Source: Burkholderiaceae bacterium (GTDB lineage Bacteria; Pseudomonadota; Gammaproteobacteria; Burkholderiales; Burkholderiaceae_E). From it: a stretch of DNA of 64,000 nucleotides. The notes below the pieces were generated by a model. The model saw only the letters and a program-made list of their open reading frames with translations. It was not told the DNA's origin and made no database searches. The number at the start of each line of letters is the position of its first letter. The first letter of the stretch is position 1. The position numbers were made by a program, and so were the translations under genes. The stretch is taken from NCBI GenBank assembly GCA_023954135.1, contig JAMLIN010000009.1:50524-114523 (forward strand). The letters are read 5' to 3'. Below, piece by piece: positions 26,966 through 37,900 of this stretch.

Positions 26966-29290
26966 TCAGAGGACCGGCTGGAATGCCCGGTCGTCCGCCG
27001 AGGCCAGAGCCGTCATGTTGACGATGCGGCGCACGGTCGCCGACGGATTCAGCACATGGACCGGCGCCGCCGCTCCGAGCAGGATCGGACCCACATGGAC
27101 GCCCTGCCCGCCGGTCGTCTTCAGGACGTTGAACAGGATGTTGGCCGCGTCCAGATTGGGGCATATCAGGATGTTGGCCGCACCATGGAGGGTCGAATCC
27201 TCGAGGGACTCGCCGCGCAGGGCGTCGCTCAGGGCCGCATCACCATGCAGCTCGCCGTCGGCCTCGACATCGGGGCAGATCCTTCGGAAGAGATCGCGGG
27301 CCTCGCGCATCTTGCGGGCCGAAGGACGCTGCGAGGAGCCGAAATTCGAGTGCGACAGGAAAGCGACCTTCGGCGGCAGGCCGAAGCGGGCGACCTCAGC
27401 GGCCGCCATGCGGGCGATGTCCGCGAGCTGATGGGCATCGGGATCGTCGTTGACGAAGGTGTCGGCGACGAACAGGGTGTGCTTGTCGAGCACGAGCGCA
27501 TTCATCGCCGCGAACTGGCGCGCGCCGGGCGCCAGCCCGATGATGCCGGCGATGTTCTCCAGATGGGCATCGAAGCGCCCGACCAGGCCGCAGATCATGG
27601 CATCGGCATCGCCGCGGCGAACCAGCATGGCGCCCGTGATCGTGTGCGAGCGGCGCAGCGCCGCCTTGGCCATCTCGGGCGTCACGCCGTCACGGGCACG
27701 CAGACGATGGAAGGCCTCCCAGTAATCCCGGAATCGCTCGTCGTTGTCCGGATCGATCAGCTCGAAGTCGCGCCCGGCGGCCAGCCGCAGGCCGGCGCGG
27801 CGAATCCGCATCTCGAGCACCGCGGGCCGGCCGATGAGGATCGGCCGGGCCAGGCCTTCGTCGACCGCGACCTGGGCGGCGCGCAGCACCCGCTCCTCCT
27901 CGCCCTCGGTATAGACGACCCGCTTCGCGGCCTTGCGGGCCGCGGCGAACACCGGGCGCATCACCAGGCCCGTCTGGGTGACGAAGCGGGTGAGGGATTC
28001 GCGATAGGCAACGAGATCCTCGATCGGCCGGGCCGCCACCCCGGACTCCTCGGCCGCGCGGGCCACCGCCGGCGCGATCCGCATGATCAGGCGGGAATCG
28101 AAGGGCTTCGGGATCAGGTACTCCGGCCCGAAGCCGATCTCCTGGCCCGGATAGGCGCCGGCCACCTCGGCGCTGACCTCGGCCTTCGCTAGCGCGGCGA
28201 TCTCGTGCACGCAGGCGAGCTTCATGCTCTCGGTCACGGTCGTCGCGCCGCAATCGAGGGCGCCGCGGAAGATGTAGGGGAAGCACAGGACGTTGTTGAC
28301 CTGGTTCGGATAGTCGGAGCGGCCGGTGGCGATGATGCAGTCGGGCCGCGCCTGGCGCGCGAGCTCCGGACGGATCTCCGGATCCGGGTTGGCGAGCGCC
28401 AGGACGATCGGGCGCTCGGCCATGGTCATGAGCATCTCCGGCGACAGCACGTTGGGCGCCGAGCAGCCGAGGAAGACATCGGCCCCCTTCACCGCGTCGG
28501 CGAGCGTGCGGGCGTCGGTCTCGCGGGCATAGCGCAGCTTGGATTCCGGTATGGCGTCGCCGCGATCCGGGCGCAGGACCCCCCTGGAATCGCACATCAG
28601 GACGTTCTCCGGGCGCACCCCCAACTCGACCATCAGGTCGACGCAGGCGATCGCCGCGGCCCCGGCTCCCGATACCGTGAGTCGCACCTGGTCGATCTTC
28701 TTTCCGACGATCTCCAGGCCGTTGATCATCGCTGCCGATGAAATGATCGCCGTGCCATGCTGGTCGTCGTGAAAAACCGGTATCTGCAGCCGCTCACGCA
28801 GCCTGCGCTCGATGTAGAAGCACTCCGGCGCCTTGATGTCCTCGAGGTTGATGCCACCGAGCGTGGGCTGCAACGCCGCAATGATGTCGACCAGTCGGTC
28901 CGGATCGCGCTCGTCGAGCTCGATGTCGAAGACGTCGATGCCGGCGAATTTCTTGAACAGGCAGGCCTTGCCTTCCATGACCGGCTTGCCCGCCAGCGGG
29001 CCGATGTCGCCCAGGCCCAGCACCGCGGTCCCGTTGGTGACGACACCGACCAGGTTGCCCCGCGAGGTGAACTCGGCCGCCAGTGAGGGATCGTCGGCGA
29101 TGGCGGTGCAGGCATAGGCGACGCCCGGCGAGTAGGCGAGCGACAGGTCGCGCTGGTTGAGCAGCGGCTTGGTAGGGGTGACCGAGATCTTGCCCCGGGT
29201 CGGGCTGCGGTGATATTCCAGGGCCGCATCGCGCAGCGCGCGGATCGCGGTCTGGTCGGCCGATTCGGTGGAAGGATTGTGCTCGCTCAT
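26966..29290 (-). CDS. maeB: NADP-dependent malic enzyme, MaeB type
   Basis: Converts malate to pyruvate and CO2 with NADP. It has 774 residues in two parts: the malic enzyme ([46 protein letters not shown], dinucleotide loop [10 protein letters not shown]) and, from about residue 430, a phosphotransacetylase-like domain ([31 protein letters not shown]) that in MaeB acts as a regulatory module, not as an active transferase. The start MSEHNPSTE is where homology begins; the open frame upstream overlaps the acetoacetyl-CoA synthetase gene in another frame. It is 44 bases after that gene. Confidence 0.95.
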   Translation of the reverse strand: MSEHNPSTESADQTAIRALRDAALEYHRSPTRGKISVTPTKPLLNQRDLSLAYSPGVAYACTAIADDPSLAAEFTSRGNLVGVVTNGTAVLGLGDIGPLAGKPVMEGKACLFKKFAGIDVFDIELDERDPDRLVDIIAALQPTLGGINLEDIKAPECFYIERRLRERLQIPVFHDDQHGTAIISSAAMINGLEIVGKKIDQVRLTVSGAGAAAIACVDLMVELGVRPENVLMCDSRGVLRPDRGDAIPESKLRYARETDARTLADAVKGADVFLGCSAPNVLSPEMLMTMAERPIVLALANPDPEIRPELARQARPDCIIATGRSDYPNQVNNVLCFPYIFRGALDCGATTVTESMKLACVHEIAALAKAEVSAEVAGAYPGQEIGFGPEYLIPKPFDSRLIMRIAPAVARAAEESGVAARPIEDLVAYRESLTRFVTQTGLVMRPVFAAARKAAKRVVYTEGEEERVLRAAQVAVDEGLARPILIGRPAVLEMRIRRAGLRLAAGRDFELIDPDNDERFRDYWEAFHRLRARDGVTPEMAKAALRRSHTITGAMLVRRGDADAMICGLVGRFDAHLENIAGIIGLAPGARQFAAMNALVLDKHTLFVADTFVNDDPDAHQLADIARMAAAEVARFGLPPKVAFLSHSNFGSSQRPSARKMREARDLFRRICPDVEADGELHGDAALSDALRGESLEDSTLHGAANILICPNLDAANILFNVLKTTGGQGVHVGPILLGAAAPVHVLNPSATVRRIVNMTALASADDRAFQPVL

Positions 29291-29334
29291 GGAATCTCCG
29301 GAGATTCGACTGGGGCGTTCGCGCGCCCCTGCAT

Positions 29335-31314
29335 TCAGGAAGGATCGCTGGCGGTCGCCCGTCGCCGGGCGAACTCGATGTACCAGTCGATGCTGGCGGG
29401 ATTGGCCATCGCGTCCCGATTCAGCGCCTTTTCCGGCGCCACGCCCATCAGGAGCTTCTTGACCGGCAGCTCGAGCTTCTTGCCGCTCAGGGTGCGCGGT
29501 ATCTCGGGCGCGACGATGACCTCCGACGGCAGGTGGCGAGGCGACATCGCGGTCCGGATCCGGGAATTGATCTGCCCGAGCAGCGCCTCGTCGAGCACGG
29601 CGCCCTCGCGCAGCACGACGAACAGCGGCATGTAGCTGTCGCGGCCGAGGTACTCCAGATCGACCACGAGGCTGTCGATCACCGCCGGGATGGTCTCCAC
29701 CGCCCGATAGAGCTCGGCCGTCCCCATGCGGATGCCGAACCGATTGATCGTGGCGTCGGACCGGCCGTAGATGATCGAGCCGCCCGACGGCGTGATCCGG
29801 ATCCAGTCGCCGTGGCGCCAGGTGCCCGGATACATGTCGAAGTAGCTGTCGTGATAGCGGCTGCCATCCTCGTCCCCCCACAGCCGCAGCGGCATCGACG
29901 GCATCGGGCGTACGCAGACCAGCTCGCCCACTTCATCGATGAGCGGCTTGCCGTCCTCGCTCCAGGCCTCGACGGCGGCGCCGAGGCAGCGGCATTGCAT
30001 CTCGCCGGGCGTCGTGGACAGCAGGCGGTTGCCGCCGATGAAGGCGCCGGCGAAGTCGGTGCCGCCGGAGATCACGCACCACCAGAGGTCACGACCGAAT
30101 TCCTGCCAGCCCCATTCATAGCTCTCCGCGGACAGCGGGGATCCGGTCGAGCCGAGCGCGCGCAGGCGGGAGAGATCGCCGTAGTCGGCGGGACGAACCC
30201 CGGCCTTGACGCAGCTCGCATAGTAGGCGGCGCCTGCGCCGAAGAAGCTCACCCCGGCTTGCGCGGCGAATCGCCACAGCGTGCCCATGTCGGGCCATCC
30301 GGGATTGCCGTCGTAGATGCAGATCGTGGTTCCGCCGAGCAGCCCCGAGACATGGAGGTTCCACATGACCCAGCCGGTGCTCGAGTACCAATGAAAGCGG
30401 TCGTCCGGCCCGACATCGTTGTGCAGCACACCGAGCTTCAGATGCTCGAGCAGCACGCCCCCGTGGCCGTGGACGATGGGCTTGGGCATGCCGGTGGTGC
30501 CGCTCGAATAGACGATCCACAGCGGCGCATCGAAGGGCAGCCGCAGGGGCGCCCAGCCGGCGGGGGCCGGCGCCTCGCAGGCGGCGCGCAGGTCGTGCAC
30601 CGGCCGATCGGTGGCGAATGCCGCCAGCGGACGAGCCGGATCGAGATAAGGCAACGCCAGCACGTGGCGTACGCTCGGCAGCTCGGCCAGCATCTCGCCG
30701 ACCACGTCCATCCGGTCCTGGGGCTTCCCGCCGTAGACATAGCCGTCGCAGGTGACCAGCAGCTTCGGCTCGATCTGGCGGAAGCGGTCCAGGACTCCGA
30801 CCGGGCCCATGTCCGGGGAGCAGAGCGACCAGACGCCGCCCACGCTCGCGGTCGCGAGGAAGGCGACGACCGTATCGGGAATGTTGGGCAGGTAGGCGGC
30901 CACCCGGTCGCCCGGCTCGATGCCGAGCTCCACGAGGCGGGTCGCCAACGCGGCGACCCGGTCCCGGAGCTGCGCCCAGGCGATCTCGCCGGCGCGCCCC
31001 GTCTCGCTGCGATGGACGATCGCGGGTCGTTGCGGGTCTCCGACCCCGGCATGACGCAGGACCTGGTCCACATAGTTGAGCTTCAGTCCCGGGAACCAGA
31101 CCGCGCCGGGCATGCGCTCGGCGGCGAGCACTGGCTGCGGATCGCCCTCGTCGATGAGCTGGAAGTACTCGCGTATCGACCCCCAGAAGGCGTCGAGCTC
31201 CGTGACCGACCACCGGTGCAGGGACTCGTAGTCGTCGAACCGCAGGCCATGGCGGGCGGCCAGCCAGTCCTGATAGGCGGCCATCTGGCAGGGTGCGCTG
31301 TCTTCTTCGGGCAT
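29335..31314 (-). CDS. Acetoacetyl-CoA synthetase
   Basis: AMP-forming acyl-CoA ligase that activates acetoacetate; 659 residues, the family's length. The adenylation motif YSSGTTGMPKPIVHGHGG, the A5 region GSTGSPLS..., YGRSDATINRFGIRMGTAELYR and the C-terminal catalytic lysine region LSGKKLELPVKK are all present. The N-terminal ACAS_N segment includes the family-typical FWGSIREYFQ. The start MPEEDSA is chosen by homology; the frame is open 33 codons more. It would feed ketone bodies or PHB breakdown products into acetyl-CoA metabolism. Cotranscription with maeB is likely. Confidence 0.93.
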   Translation of the reverse strand: MPEEDSAPCQMAAYQDWLAARHGLRFDDYESLHRWSVTELDAFWGSIREYFQLIDEGDPQPVLAAERMPGAVWFPGLKLNYVDQVLRHAGVGDPQRPAIVHRSETGRAGEIAWAQLRDRVAALATRLVELGIEPGDRVAAYLPNIPDTVVAFLATASVGGVWSLCSPDMGPVGVLDRFRQIEPKLLVTCDGYVYGGKPQDRMDVVGEMLAELPSVRHVLALPYLDPARPLAAFATDRPVHDLRAACEAPAPAGWAPLRLPFDAPLWIVYSSGTTGMPKPIVHGHGGVLLEHLKLGVLHNDVGPDDRFHWYSSTGWVMWNLHVSGLLGGTTICIYDGNPGWPDMGTLWRFAAQAGVSFFGAGAAYYASCVKAGVRPADYGDLSRLRALGSTGSPLSAESYEWGWQEFGRDLWWCVISGGTDFAGAFIGGNRLLSTTPGEMQCRCLGAAVEAWSEDGKPLIDEVGELVCVRPMPSMPLRLWGDEDGSRYHDSYFDMYPGTWRHGDWIRITPSGGSIIYGRSDATINRFGIRMGTAELYRAVETIPAVIDSLVVDLEYLGRDSYMPLFVVLREGAVLDEALLGQINSRIRTAMSPRHLPSEVIVAPEIPRTLSGKKLELPVKKLLMGVAPEKALNRDAMANPASIDWYIEFARRRATASDPS

Positions 31315-31534
31315 GGTCTCCTCGGTCCGTCGGCACGGCGGGCGACCACCGAGATCGCAGGCTGCGGCCTCCCCCGGATCAATCTTAGCGCGGCCCGCCA
31401 CTGAACGCCGCAAACGCGCCGCCCGTCGGCGACCCGTCGCGGCACGCCGGCCGGGCCACTAAGCTGAGCCGGTGAAAAAGCCGTCCCGACCCATCCTCCC
31501 CGGTGACCGGCCCCCGATCCCGGAGCACTGCAAC

Positions 31535-31969
31535 ATGCCCAGAACCCGTCGGCAAGAAGGCTTCACCCTGATCGAGCTCCTGCTGGTCATGACGATCATC
31601 GGCATCCTCGCCGCGATCGCGATCCCCGCATGGGGCAGCTATACGCAGCGTGCCAGGCTGGCCGCGGGCGTTGCCGTGCTCAAGGAAACCAAGCTGCGCC
31701 TGGAGCAGTTCTACGCCGGCAACCGCAGCTATGCCGCGGGCACCGGCTGCGCCGTCGCCGATTTCCATGACCCCGAAGGCCAGTTCAACGTCAGCTGCGC
31801 GACCGCCGCGGCCGGCCAGCAGTTCACGCTCACCGCCACGGGTGTCAATTCGTCGGCAGGCTTCGTCTACACGATCAACGACGCCGGCATCGAGGCGACG
31901 GCCGCCGTGCCGGCAGGCTGGTACTCCGGCGCGCTGCCGGTCAACCGCTTCATCGTGCGCAAGGAATGA
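31535..31969 (+). CDS. pilE: Type IV major-type pilin PilE
   Basis: A 144-residue prepilin with a short leader ending RRQEG, cleaved before FTLIELLLVMTIIGILAAIAIP; mature Glu5 is present. Two cysteines in the C-terminal half (GTGCAV, NVSCAT) can form the pilin disulfide. The chosen ATG gives the short basic leader typical of PilE; an in-frame GTG 21 codons upstream would give an odd proline-rich leader. It opens the minor-pilin operon, and its stop overlaps the first ATG of the next gene. Confidence 0.9.
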   Translation: MPRTRRQEGFTLIELLLVMTIIGILAAIAIPAWGSYTQRARLAAGVAVLKETKLRLEQFYAGNRSYAAGTGCAVADFHDPEGQFNVSCATAAAGQQFTLTATGVNSSAGFVYTINDAGIEATAAVPAGWYSGALPVNRFIVRKE

Positions 31970-31971
31970 GG

Positions 31972-32598
31972 ATGAAAGCCCGTCGCCCGTTCATCCGGTC
32001 CGGGCTCCGGTGCGCGAGCGCCGGGTTCACCCTGCTCGAGCTGATGTTCACGGTGACCATTCTCGGCGCCCTGATCGTCATCGCGGTACCGACCTTCGAG
32101 CAGATGATGGCCTCGCGCCAGGCGACCTCGGCCGCCCAGTCGCTGGCCGCGTCGCTGCGCAAGGCGCAGGCCGAAGCGACGCGACTGAACCGGAACGTCG
32201 AAGTGCTGATGACCAGCTCGAACCCGACCTCGGCCAACGTGGCGAGTGCCGCACCGACGGCGCCCTCGGCGGCCACCGCCTGGATGGTCCGGGTCCAGGA
32301 TGCGACCAGCGCCGACGAGTTCCTGGCCGGTGAGTCGCGCGAGCGATTCGGAGCCGCGATCACCACCGCCGGCAACCTCCAGTCGGTCGTCTTCACGCCG
32401 ATGGGCCGTGTGCTCGACCTCTCCGGCGGCGCGCCGGTGATGTTCGCCACGCCACGAATCGTCCAGTTCAACCACGCCGCCCAGTCGATCCGCTTCTGCA
32501 CCTATGTGACCCCGGGCGGCTCGATCCGGGTCTGCGATTCCGCCGCGGCGGCGGGAACCAATTCCGCCTGCCAGCCCAGGCTGCCAACGGGGTGCTGA
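31972..32598 (+). CDS. fimT: Minor pilin FimT/GspH type
   Basis: A 208-residue pseudopilin with leader ...RCASAG cleaved before FTLLELMFTVTILGALIVIAVP and the GspH/FimT globular domain. Two ATGs lie six bases apart. The second is preferred because AAGGA stands six bases before it; the first overlaps the pilE stop and is too close to that site. FimT and other minor pilins prime pilus assembly, and some FimT proteins bind DNA during uptake. Confidence 0.88.
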   Translation: MKARRPFIRSGLRCASAGFTLLELMFTVTILGALIVIAVPTFEQMMASRQATSAAQSLAASLRKAQAEATRLNRNVEVLMTSSNPTSANVASAAPTAPSAATAWMVRVQDATSADEFLAGESRERFGAAITTAGNLQSVVFTPMGRVLDLSGGAPVMFATPRIVQFNHAAQSIRFCTYVTPGGSIRVCDSAAAAGTNSACQPRLPTGC

Positions 32599-33090
32599 AT
32601 GCGATCGCCGACCACCATCTCGCATCGCCGCGCCCCGTCCCGCCCGCAGCAACACCAGGGCGGTTTCACGCTGCTCGAGAGCCTGATCGCGATCGTGGTG
32701 TTCGCGATCGCGGTGCTCGGCATGATCGGCGCCCAGGCATCCGGCGCCCAGGTGACATCGGACGCCCGCTACCGCACGGAGGCGGCGGCCGCGGCCGATG
32801 AGCTTCTGGCGCGCATGCAGATCGCGCCGCCCGCCACCGTGGTCGCGGACTTCTCCACCGGAGGCGCGCTCTTCGATCTCTGGCTCAAGGATCGGGTACA
32901 GGGCGACGACGTGGGTCTGCCGGCCGGCGACGCCACCGTCGACTTCGCGTCGGTCGCCGGCGATCCGCTCACGGTCCGCATCGTCGTCACATGGGTTCCT
33001 CCCCGTCACCGGGCGCGCGACGGCTCCGGGGCGATGAGCGCCATGACCGAGACCCGCCAGCATGTCACCGTCAGCGCCCTGTTCAATTGA
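32599..33090 (+). CDS. pilV: Minor pilin PilV
   Basis: A 163-residue prepilin starting directly after the fimT stop. The leader is basic and ends QHQGG before FTLLESLIAIVVFAIAVLGMIGAQ, the PilV signature of a conserved LG-x2 turn at the end of the hydrophobic segment. It is part of the minor-pilin priming complex (PilV-PilW-PilX-FimT) with PilY1. Confidence 0.9.
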   Translation: MRSPTTISHRRAPSRPQQHQGGFTLLESLIAIVVFAIAVLGMIGAQASGAQVTSDARYRTEAAAAADELLARMQIAPPATVVADFSTGGALFDLWLKDRVQGDDVGLPAGDATVDFASVAGDPLTVRIVVTWVPPRHRARDGSGAMSAMTETRQHVTVSALFN

Positions 33091-33106
33091 GAAAACTGAG
33101 GTCGGG

Positions 33107-34288
33107 ATGCATTCACAGCGAGGCCTTTCGATAGTCGAGCTTCTCGTCGGCATGGCGATCGGCCTGCTCGCGGCGCTCGCGATCGTGCAGGGCTTCTCCG
33201 CCAGCGAGATCGGCCGTCGCGCCACCACCGGGCAGGCCGATGCCCAGCAGGTCGGCACGATGACCGGCTGGCGGCTGATGCGCGAGCTGCGCCTCGCCGG
33301 CAACGGCTTCGCCAACGGCATGAATGTCTGGGGCTGCCGCCTGCTCGCCTGGCAGGGCGCATCGGCCCTGCTGCCGAGGACGGGCGCCTGGCCGGCGCCC
33401 TTTGCGGGCGTTCCGGCCAACCTCAGGCTGCTGCCGGTCGCGGTGCTCGACGGCGGCGGCACGAATCCCGATACCGTCATGGTGATGAGCGCCGGGAACT
33501 CGACCGGCGGCGCGCCGATGGCGGTGACCATCACCTCGGCGACCCAGATCGAAACCCTGCCCTCGGTCGGCTTCCGGACGGGCGACATGCTGCTGGTCTC
33601 GAACCCGTCGGCCAACGGCGGCGATTGCCAGATCGGCCAGGTCGACTCGAGCTACTCGCCGCCGTCCGCCGGTCAGACGGCCCCCACCGCGGTGCCGACG
33701 TCCAGCGCCCTGGCCGCTCCCTATAACAACGCCAACGGCTTCACCGTGCTGCCGCAGCCGGCCGACTACACGCTGATGAACATCGGGGCGACACCGACCT
33801 TCGCGCTGTTCGGCGTGAGCGGCCAGGAGCAGCTGGTCCAGCTCGACATGCTCGAACGGGTGACCCTCTCGACGCCGGCCCCGATCGGGGAGAACGTCGT
33901 CAACCTGCAGGTCCTCTACGGCGTGGACGATGGCTCGGGCGGCGGCGTGGCCGACGACAACGTCGTCGACGACTGGGTGGCCCCGACCGGCACCTGGTCC
34001 TTCGCGAACCTCCAGGCCAACGGCGAAGCAACCCGCGCGATCAAGGCGCTTCGCCTCGCGATCGTGGTGCGCTCGACGGAGAGGCAGGGCATCCAGGGTC
34101 CGGCCAGCCTCACCCTCTTCCCGGACCTGCCGGCGGCGGTGCAGACCACGATCAACCACAGCGTCGAGCAACGCAGCTTCCAGTACCAGGTCTACGACAC
34201 GGTCGTGCCGCTGCCGAACCAGCGGATCGCGCTCTGCGCGGAACATCGGCGCTACGGCGGCATCCCCGCACCCGGCGCCTGTACCTGA
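33107..34288 (+). CDS. pilW: Minor pilin PilW
   Basis: A 393-residue prepilin with a very short leader (MHSQRG) before LSIVELLVGMAIGLLAALAIVQGF and a large C-terminal domain, as usual for PilW. GAGG lies five to six bases before the chosen ATG; the frame is open 15 codons upstream but overlaps pilV. It should join PilV and PilX in the pilus-tip initiation complex that supports PilY1. Confidence 0.9.
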   Translation: MHSQRGLSIVELLVGMAIGLLAALAIVQGFSASEIGRRATTGQADAQQVGTMTGWRLMRELRLAGNGFANGMNVWGCRLLAWQGASALLPRTGAWPAPFAGVPANLRLLPVAVLDGGGTNPDTVMVMSAGNSTGGAPMAVTITSATQIETLPSVGFRTGDMLLVSNPSANGGDCQIGQVDSSYSPPSAGQTAPTAVPTSSALAAPYNNANGFTVLPQPADYTLMNIGATPTFALFGVSGQEQLVQLDMLERVTLSTPAPIGENVVNLQVLYGVDDGSGGGVADDNVVDDWVAPTGTWSFANLQANGEATRAIKALRLAIVVRSTERQGIQGPASLTLFPDLPAAVQTTINHSVEQRSFQYQVYDTVVPLPNQRIALCAEHRRYGGIPAPGACT

Positions 34289-34301
34289 CGAGGCCCCGCG
34301 C

Positions 34302-34916
34302 ATGCACGCCCTGCTTCGCCGCCAATGCGGCACCGCGCTGCCGATCGCCCTGGTGATGGTTACCGTGATGGCCATGGCCTCGATCGGCCTGGTCCGGATG
34401 ATCGATTCCTCGACCCTGCTCGCGCGCAACGCCTCGTTCCAGCGTGACGCCGTCAACCGCAACCAGATCGCGATCCGGACGGCGATCACCGAGTTCGAAG
34501 CCCAGGCGACCCGCCATTTCGCGATGCTCAAGAACACCGAGACCGATGCGCTGGGCCAGGCCGGCGGCTTCGCCTATTCGGCGGTCGCCCTGCCCACCGA
34601 CAGCGCCGGCGTTCCCCTGGCGATCAAGGACGGCGCTTCCTTCGCTTCCGGGTTCGGCTCGGTCGCGACCTCATCGGCGATCGCCAGCGGCGAAGGCATG
34701 GAGACGGTCTACCTGATCGAGCGCCTCTGCTCCCTGCAGGAACCGGCCGCGGACAACCATTGCGCGATGTCGAGCACACGGGTGCCGGACAACTGCTCAC
34801 GCTGCGCGAGCGTCTCGACGCCACGCACCCCGGTCTTCCGGGTCACCGCACGCACCAACGGACCGCGCGGGGTGGAAGCCCTGTCGCAAGCCCTGTTCAC
34901 CTTGCCCATCGAGTGA
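34302..34916 (+). CDS. pilX: Minor pilin-like protein PilX
   Basis: A 204-residue protein with one N-terminal hydrophobic segment (CGTALPIALVMVTVMAMASIGLV), the PilX_N signature. It lacks the Phe+1/Glu+5 pattern of true prepilins, as is normal for PilX. Cysteines near the C terminus (RLCSLQ, NHCAMSS, NCSRC) may form disulfides. It lies 13 bases after pilW and six before pilY1. Confidence 0.86.
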   Translation: MHALLRRQCGTALPIALVMVTVMAMASIGLVRMIDSSTLLARNASFQRDAVNRNQIAIRTAITEFEAQATRHFAMLKNTETDALGQAGGFAYSAVALPTDSAGVPLAIKDGASFASGFGSVATSSAIASGEGMETVYLIERLCSLQEPAADNHCAMSSTRVPDNCSRCASVSTPRTPVFRVTARTNGPRGVEALSQALFTLPIE

Positions 34917-34922
34917 CCTGCC

Positions 34923-37900
34923 ATGCAGCGTACCCGCAGCGTTCCGCATGACCCCGCCCGCCCCGCCGAAAAGGCAGACAGCCCGGCGGACCGCCTGCGC
35001 AACAGTCCGCTCGGGCGCTGGTCCGTGATCGTCGCGGCGACCCTTCTCGCCTGGACGCCCCTGGCGCAGGCGGCCGAGACCGATCTCTCCGACCAGCCGG
35101 CACGCACCACGCTGAGCGTGCCCGCGAACGTCATGCTCGCGCTCTCGGTCGAGTGGCCCACGGGCGTGGTCCAGGCCTACAACGACGAGACCTCCGGCAC
35201 CGGCTGTCCGGGACGCGACGGCGGGCGCAGCGCCTGCTACTTCAGCCCCGGCGTGCGGGCGACCCGCGTCGCCGCAGCCAACACGGGCAATCCGAGCTTC
35301 AAGCCCCGGGCTTCGATGCCCTACCTCGGCTACTTCGATCCGTTCAAGTGCTACAGCTACAACTCCGGCGCGCAGTATTTCGAACCCTATCGATATACGG
35401 ACGGATACGACTCGACGCGCAGCTACAAGGACCAGCCCGCCGGCTCCACCGCAACCTGCGGATACGCCGAGGGCTGGAGCGGCAACTTCCTGAATTGGGC
35501 GACGATGCAGACGACCGACCTGTTCCGCTGGGTGATGACCGGCGGCGACAGGTACATCGACACGACCACCCTCACCGTCCTCGAGAAGGCGCGGCACGAC
35601 GGCCAGGGCGGCACCGCCCAGTTCCCGGTCAAGCAGATCGGCAAGGCATTCTCCGGCCTGCCGATCGCCGCCACCGCGGAGGTCACGCCGTACACCTACA
35701 ATGAGTTCTACGTCTCGATCTCGGGCCGCGACACCACGATGCGCATCGCATCGAACAGCGGCATCACCAGCAACACGGCCGACTTCCGGGTCCGGGTGAA
35801 GGTCTGTGATCCGAACCTGCCGGAGACCGCCACCACCTGCACCGCGTACAGCGCCGGCACCCTCAAGCCGACCGGCCTGGTCCAGGAAAACGCGATGGCA
35901 GTGCGCTTCGCCGCGATGGGCTACCTGCTCGACGACGACGCCCTTCGAGACGGTGGCGTGCTGCGCGCGCGCATGAAGTTCGTCGGCCCCAACCGCCCGG
36001 TGCTGGGAGCCGCCGGCGAAGCCGCCAACGCCAACGGCGAATGGGATGCCGCCACCGGCATCTACGTGACCAATCCCGATCCGGCCGATGCCAGCGCCAC
36101 CACCGGCACCATCACCCAGTCGGGCGTCATCCAGTACCTCAACCGCTTCGGGCGGCGCGACGGCTACAAGAGCCACGACCCCGTCAGCGAGATGTACTAC
36201 GAGGCGCTGCGCTACTACATGAACCTCGGTCATACCCCCGAATACTCGAACCTCGCCCTGACCGGCGGCAGCAACACGCGCAAGGTCGACGGCTTCCCGA
36301 TCATCACCAACTGGGACGATCCGCTCGCGCCGCCGACGGGCTTCGAGACGGCCGACGAATGGTGCCCCAACAACTTCATCATCGGCATCGCCGATGCGAA
36401 CACCCACAAGGACAAGCGCCTGCCGGGCAACACGTCCACCGTCAACGAGGGCGGCGCACAGCCGTCCAACGCCGGCAGCTTCCCGATCGACGCAAACGTG
36501 TCGACCATGCTGAACGAGATCATCGCCACCGAGCTCGCCAACGAAGGCGTCCAGCTGCTGAAGTCGAACGGCACGCCGCTGGCGCCGGGCGAGGTCAATT
36601 GCTGCAATGGCTCGGCCTACATCGCCTCGCTCGCCTACTACGCCAACTCTCGCGACATCAGGCCCGATTCCGAGGCCACGATCCAGTCGAGGGGCCGGCA
36701 GCGGGTGCGCTCCTACTTCGTCGACGTGCGCGAATCCGGCAGCTGGGGAACCGGCGTCTCGCGCACCGACCCGCGCCGGCGCAACCAGCTCTGGCTGGCG
36801 GCCAAGTACGGCGGCTTCATCGACCAGAACACGATCGACCCCGCCGGTGGCCCCTACGCGCCGGCAACCCTGGACATCGGCGACGCCATCGCCGACGAGA
36901 ACAGCGACGGCGTCATCGACATCCGCGACGTCTGGGATCGCGACGGCGACTGGCTGCCGGACAACTACTACGAGGCCGGGTCGCCGGAAGCCCTGGTCGA
37001 CGGCCTCAAGGCGGCCTTCTCGTCGATCCGTGCCCAGGTGGCGACCGCGGTCGGCATCAATACATCGACCCGCTCGGTCGAGCTGCAGACCGATACCGGG
37101 ATCTTCCGGGTCAGCTACGATCCTGCATTCTGGTCGGGCAACCTGACCGGCTATACCTACTCGGGCTTCGACGAGGCCTCGGGCAACGTCAGCGTCACCC
37201 AGCAATGGAGCGCCGCCGACAAGCTGGCCAACCAGGGCTGGGACACCGGCCGGCGCATCGTCACCTGGACGAAGAACAGCGCGGGCGCTTCGGGCGGAGT
37301 CGCCAAGCCGTTCCGCTGGAACCAGCTCTCGGGCTGGCAGCGCAGCGCGCTCGGCAACGACAGCCAGGTGCTCGAGTGGCTGCGCGGTCGAAACGACATC
37401 GGCGCCTTCCGCAAGCGCCTTCGCAAGACGGCCACCGGCGCCATCGTGGAGGCCAAGCTGGGCGACATCATCGACTCCGAAGCCCGCTATGTGGGAGCCC
37501 CGAACGCACCGCTGTCGGACGCCTACAATCCCGGCTACGGCGCGTTCAAGGCGGCCTGGAAGGACCGCCGCGAGATGCTCTACGTCGGTGCCAACGACGG
37601 CATGCTGCATGCCTTCGATGCCAGCGTCACCGGCTCGGATGGCGGCACCGAGGTATTCGCCTACGTCCCCTCCTTCCTGTACTCCAAGGCGGCTGGCGCG
37701 GGCAACGGCGTCCTCGCCGACCTCACCAACAAGAACTACGTCCACCGCAATTACGTCAACACCACCGCCTGGATCTACGATGCGGACTTCGCGCGCACCA
37801 ATGGCGCCACCAGCGCGAGCGGCGACTGGCGTTCGGTCCTGATCGGCGGTCTCGGCAAGGGCGGGCGGGGCTACTTCGGGATCGACGTCACCGACCCGAG

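Noticed and set aside
25529..28192. An 887-codon plus-strand open frame
   Set aside because: It runs antisense across the ATP-grasp and malic-enzyme genes, has arginine/glycine/alanine-rich shadow composition and no domain. High GC content leaves such frames open by chance.
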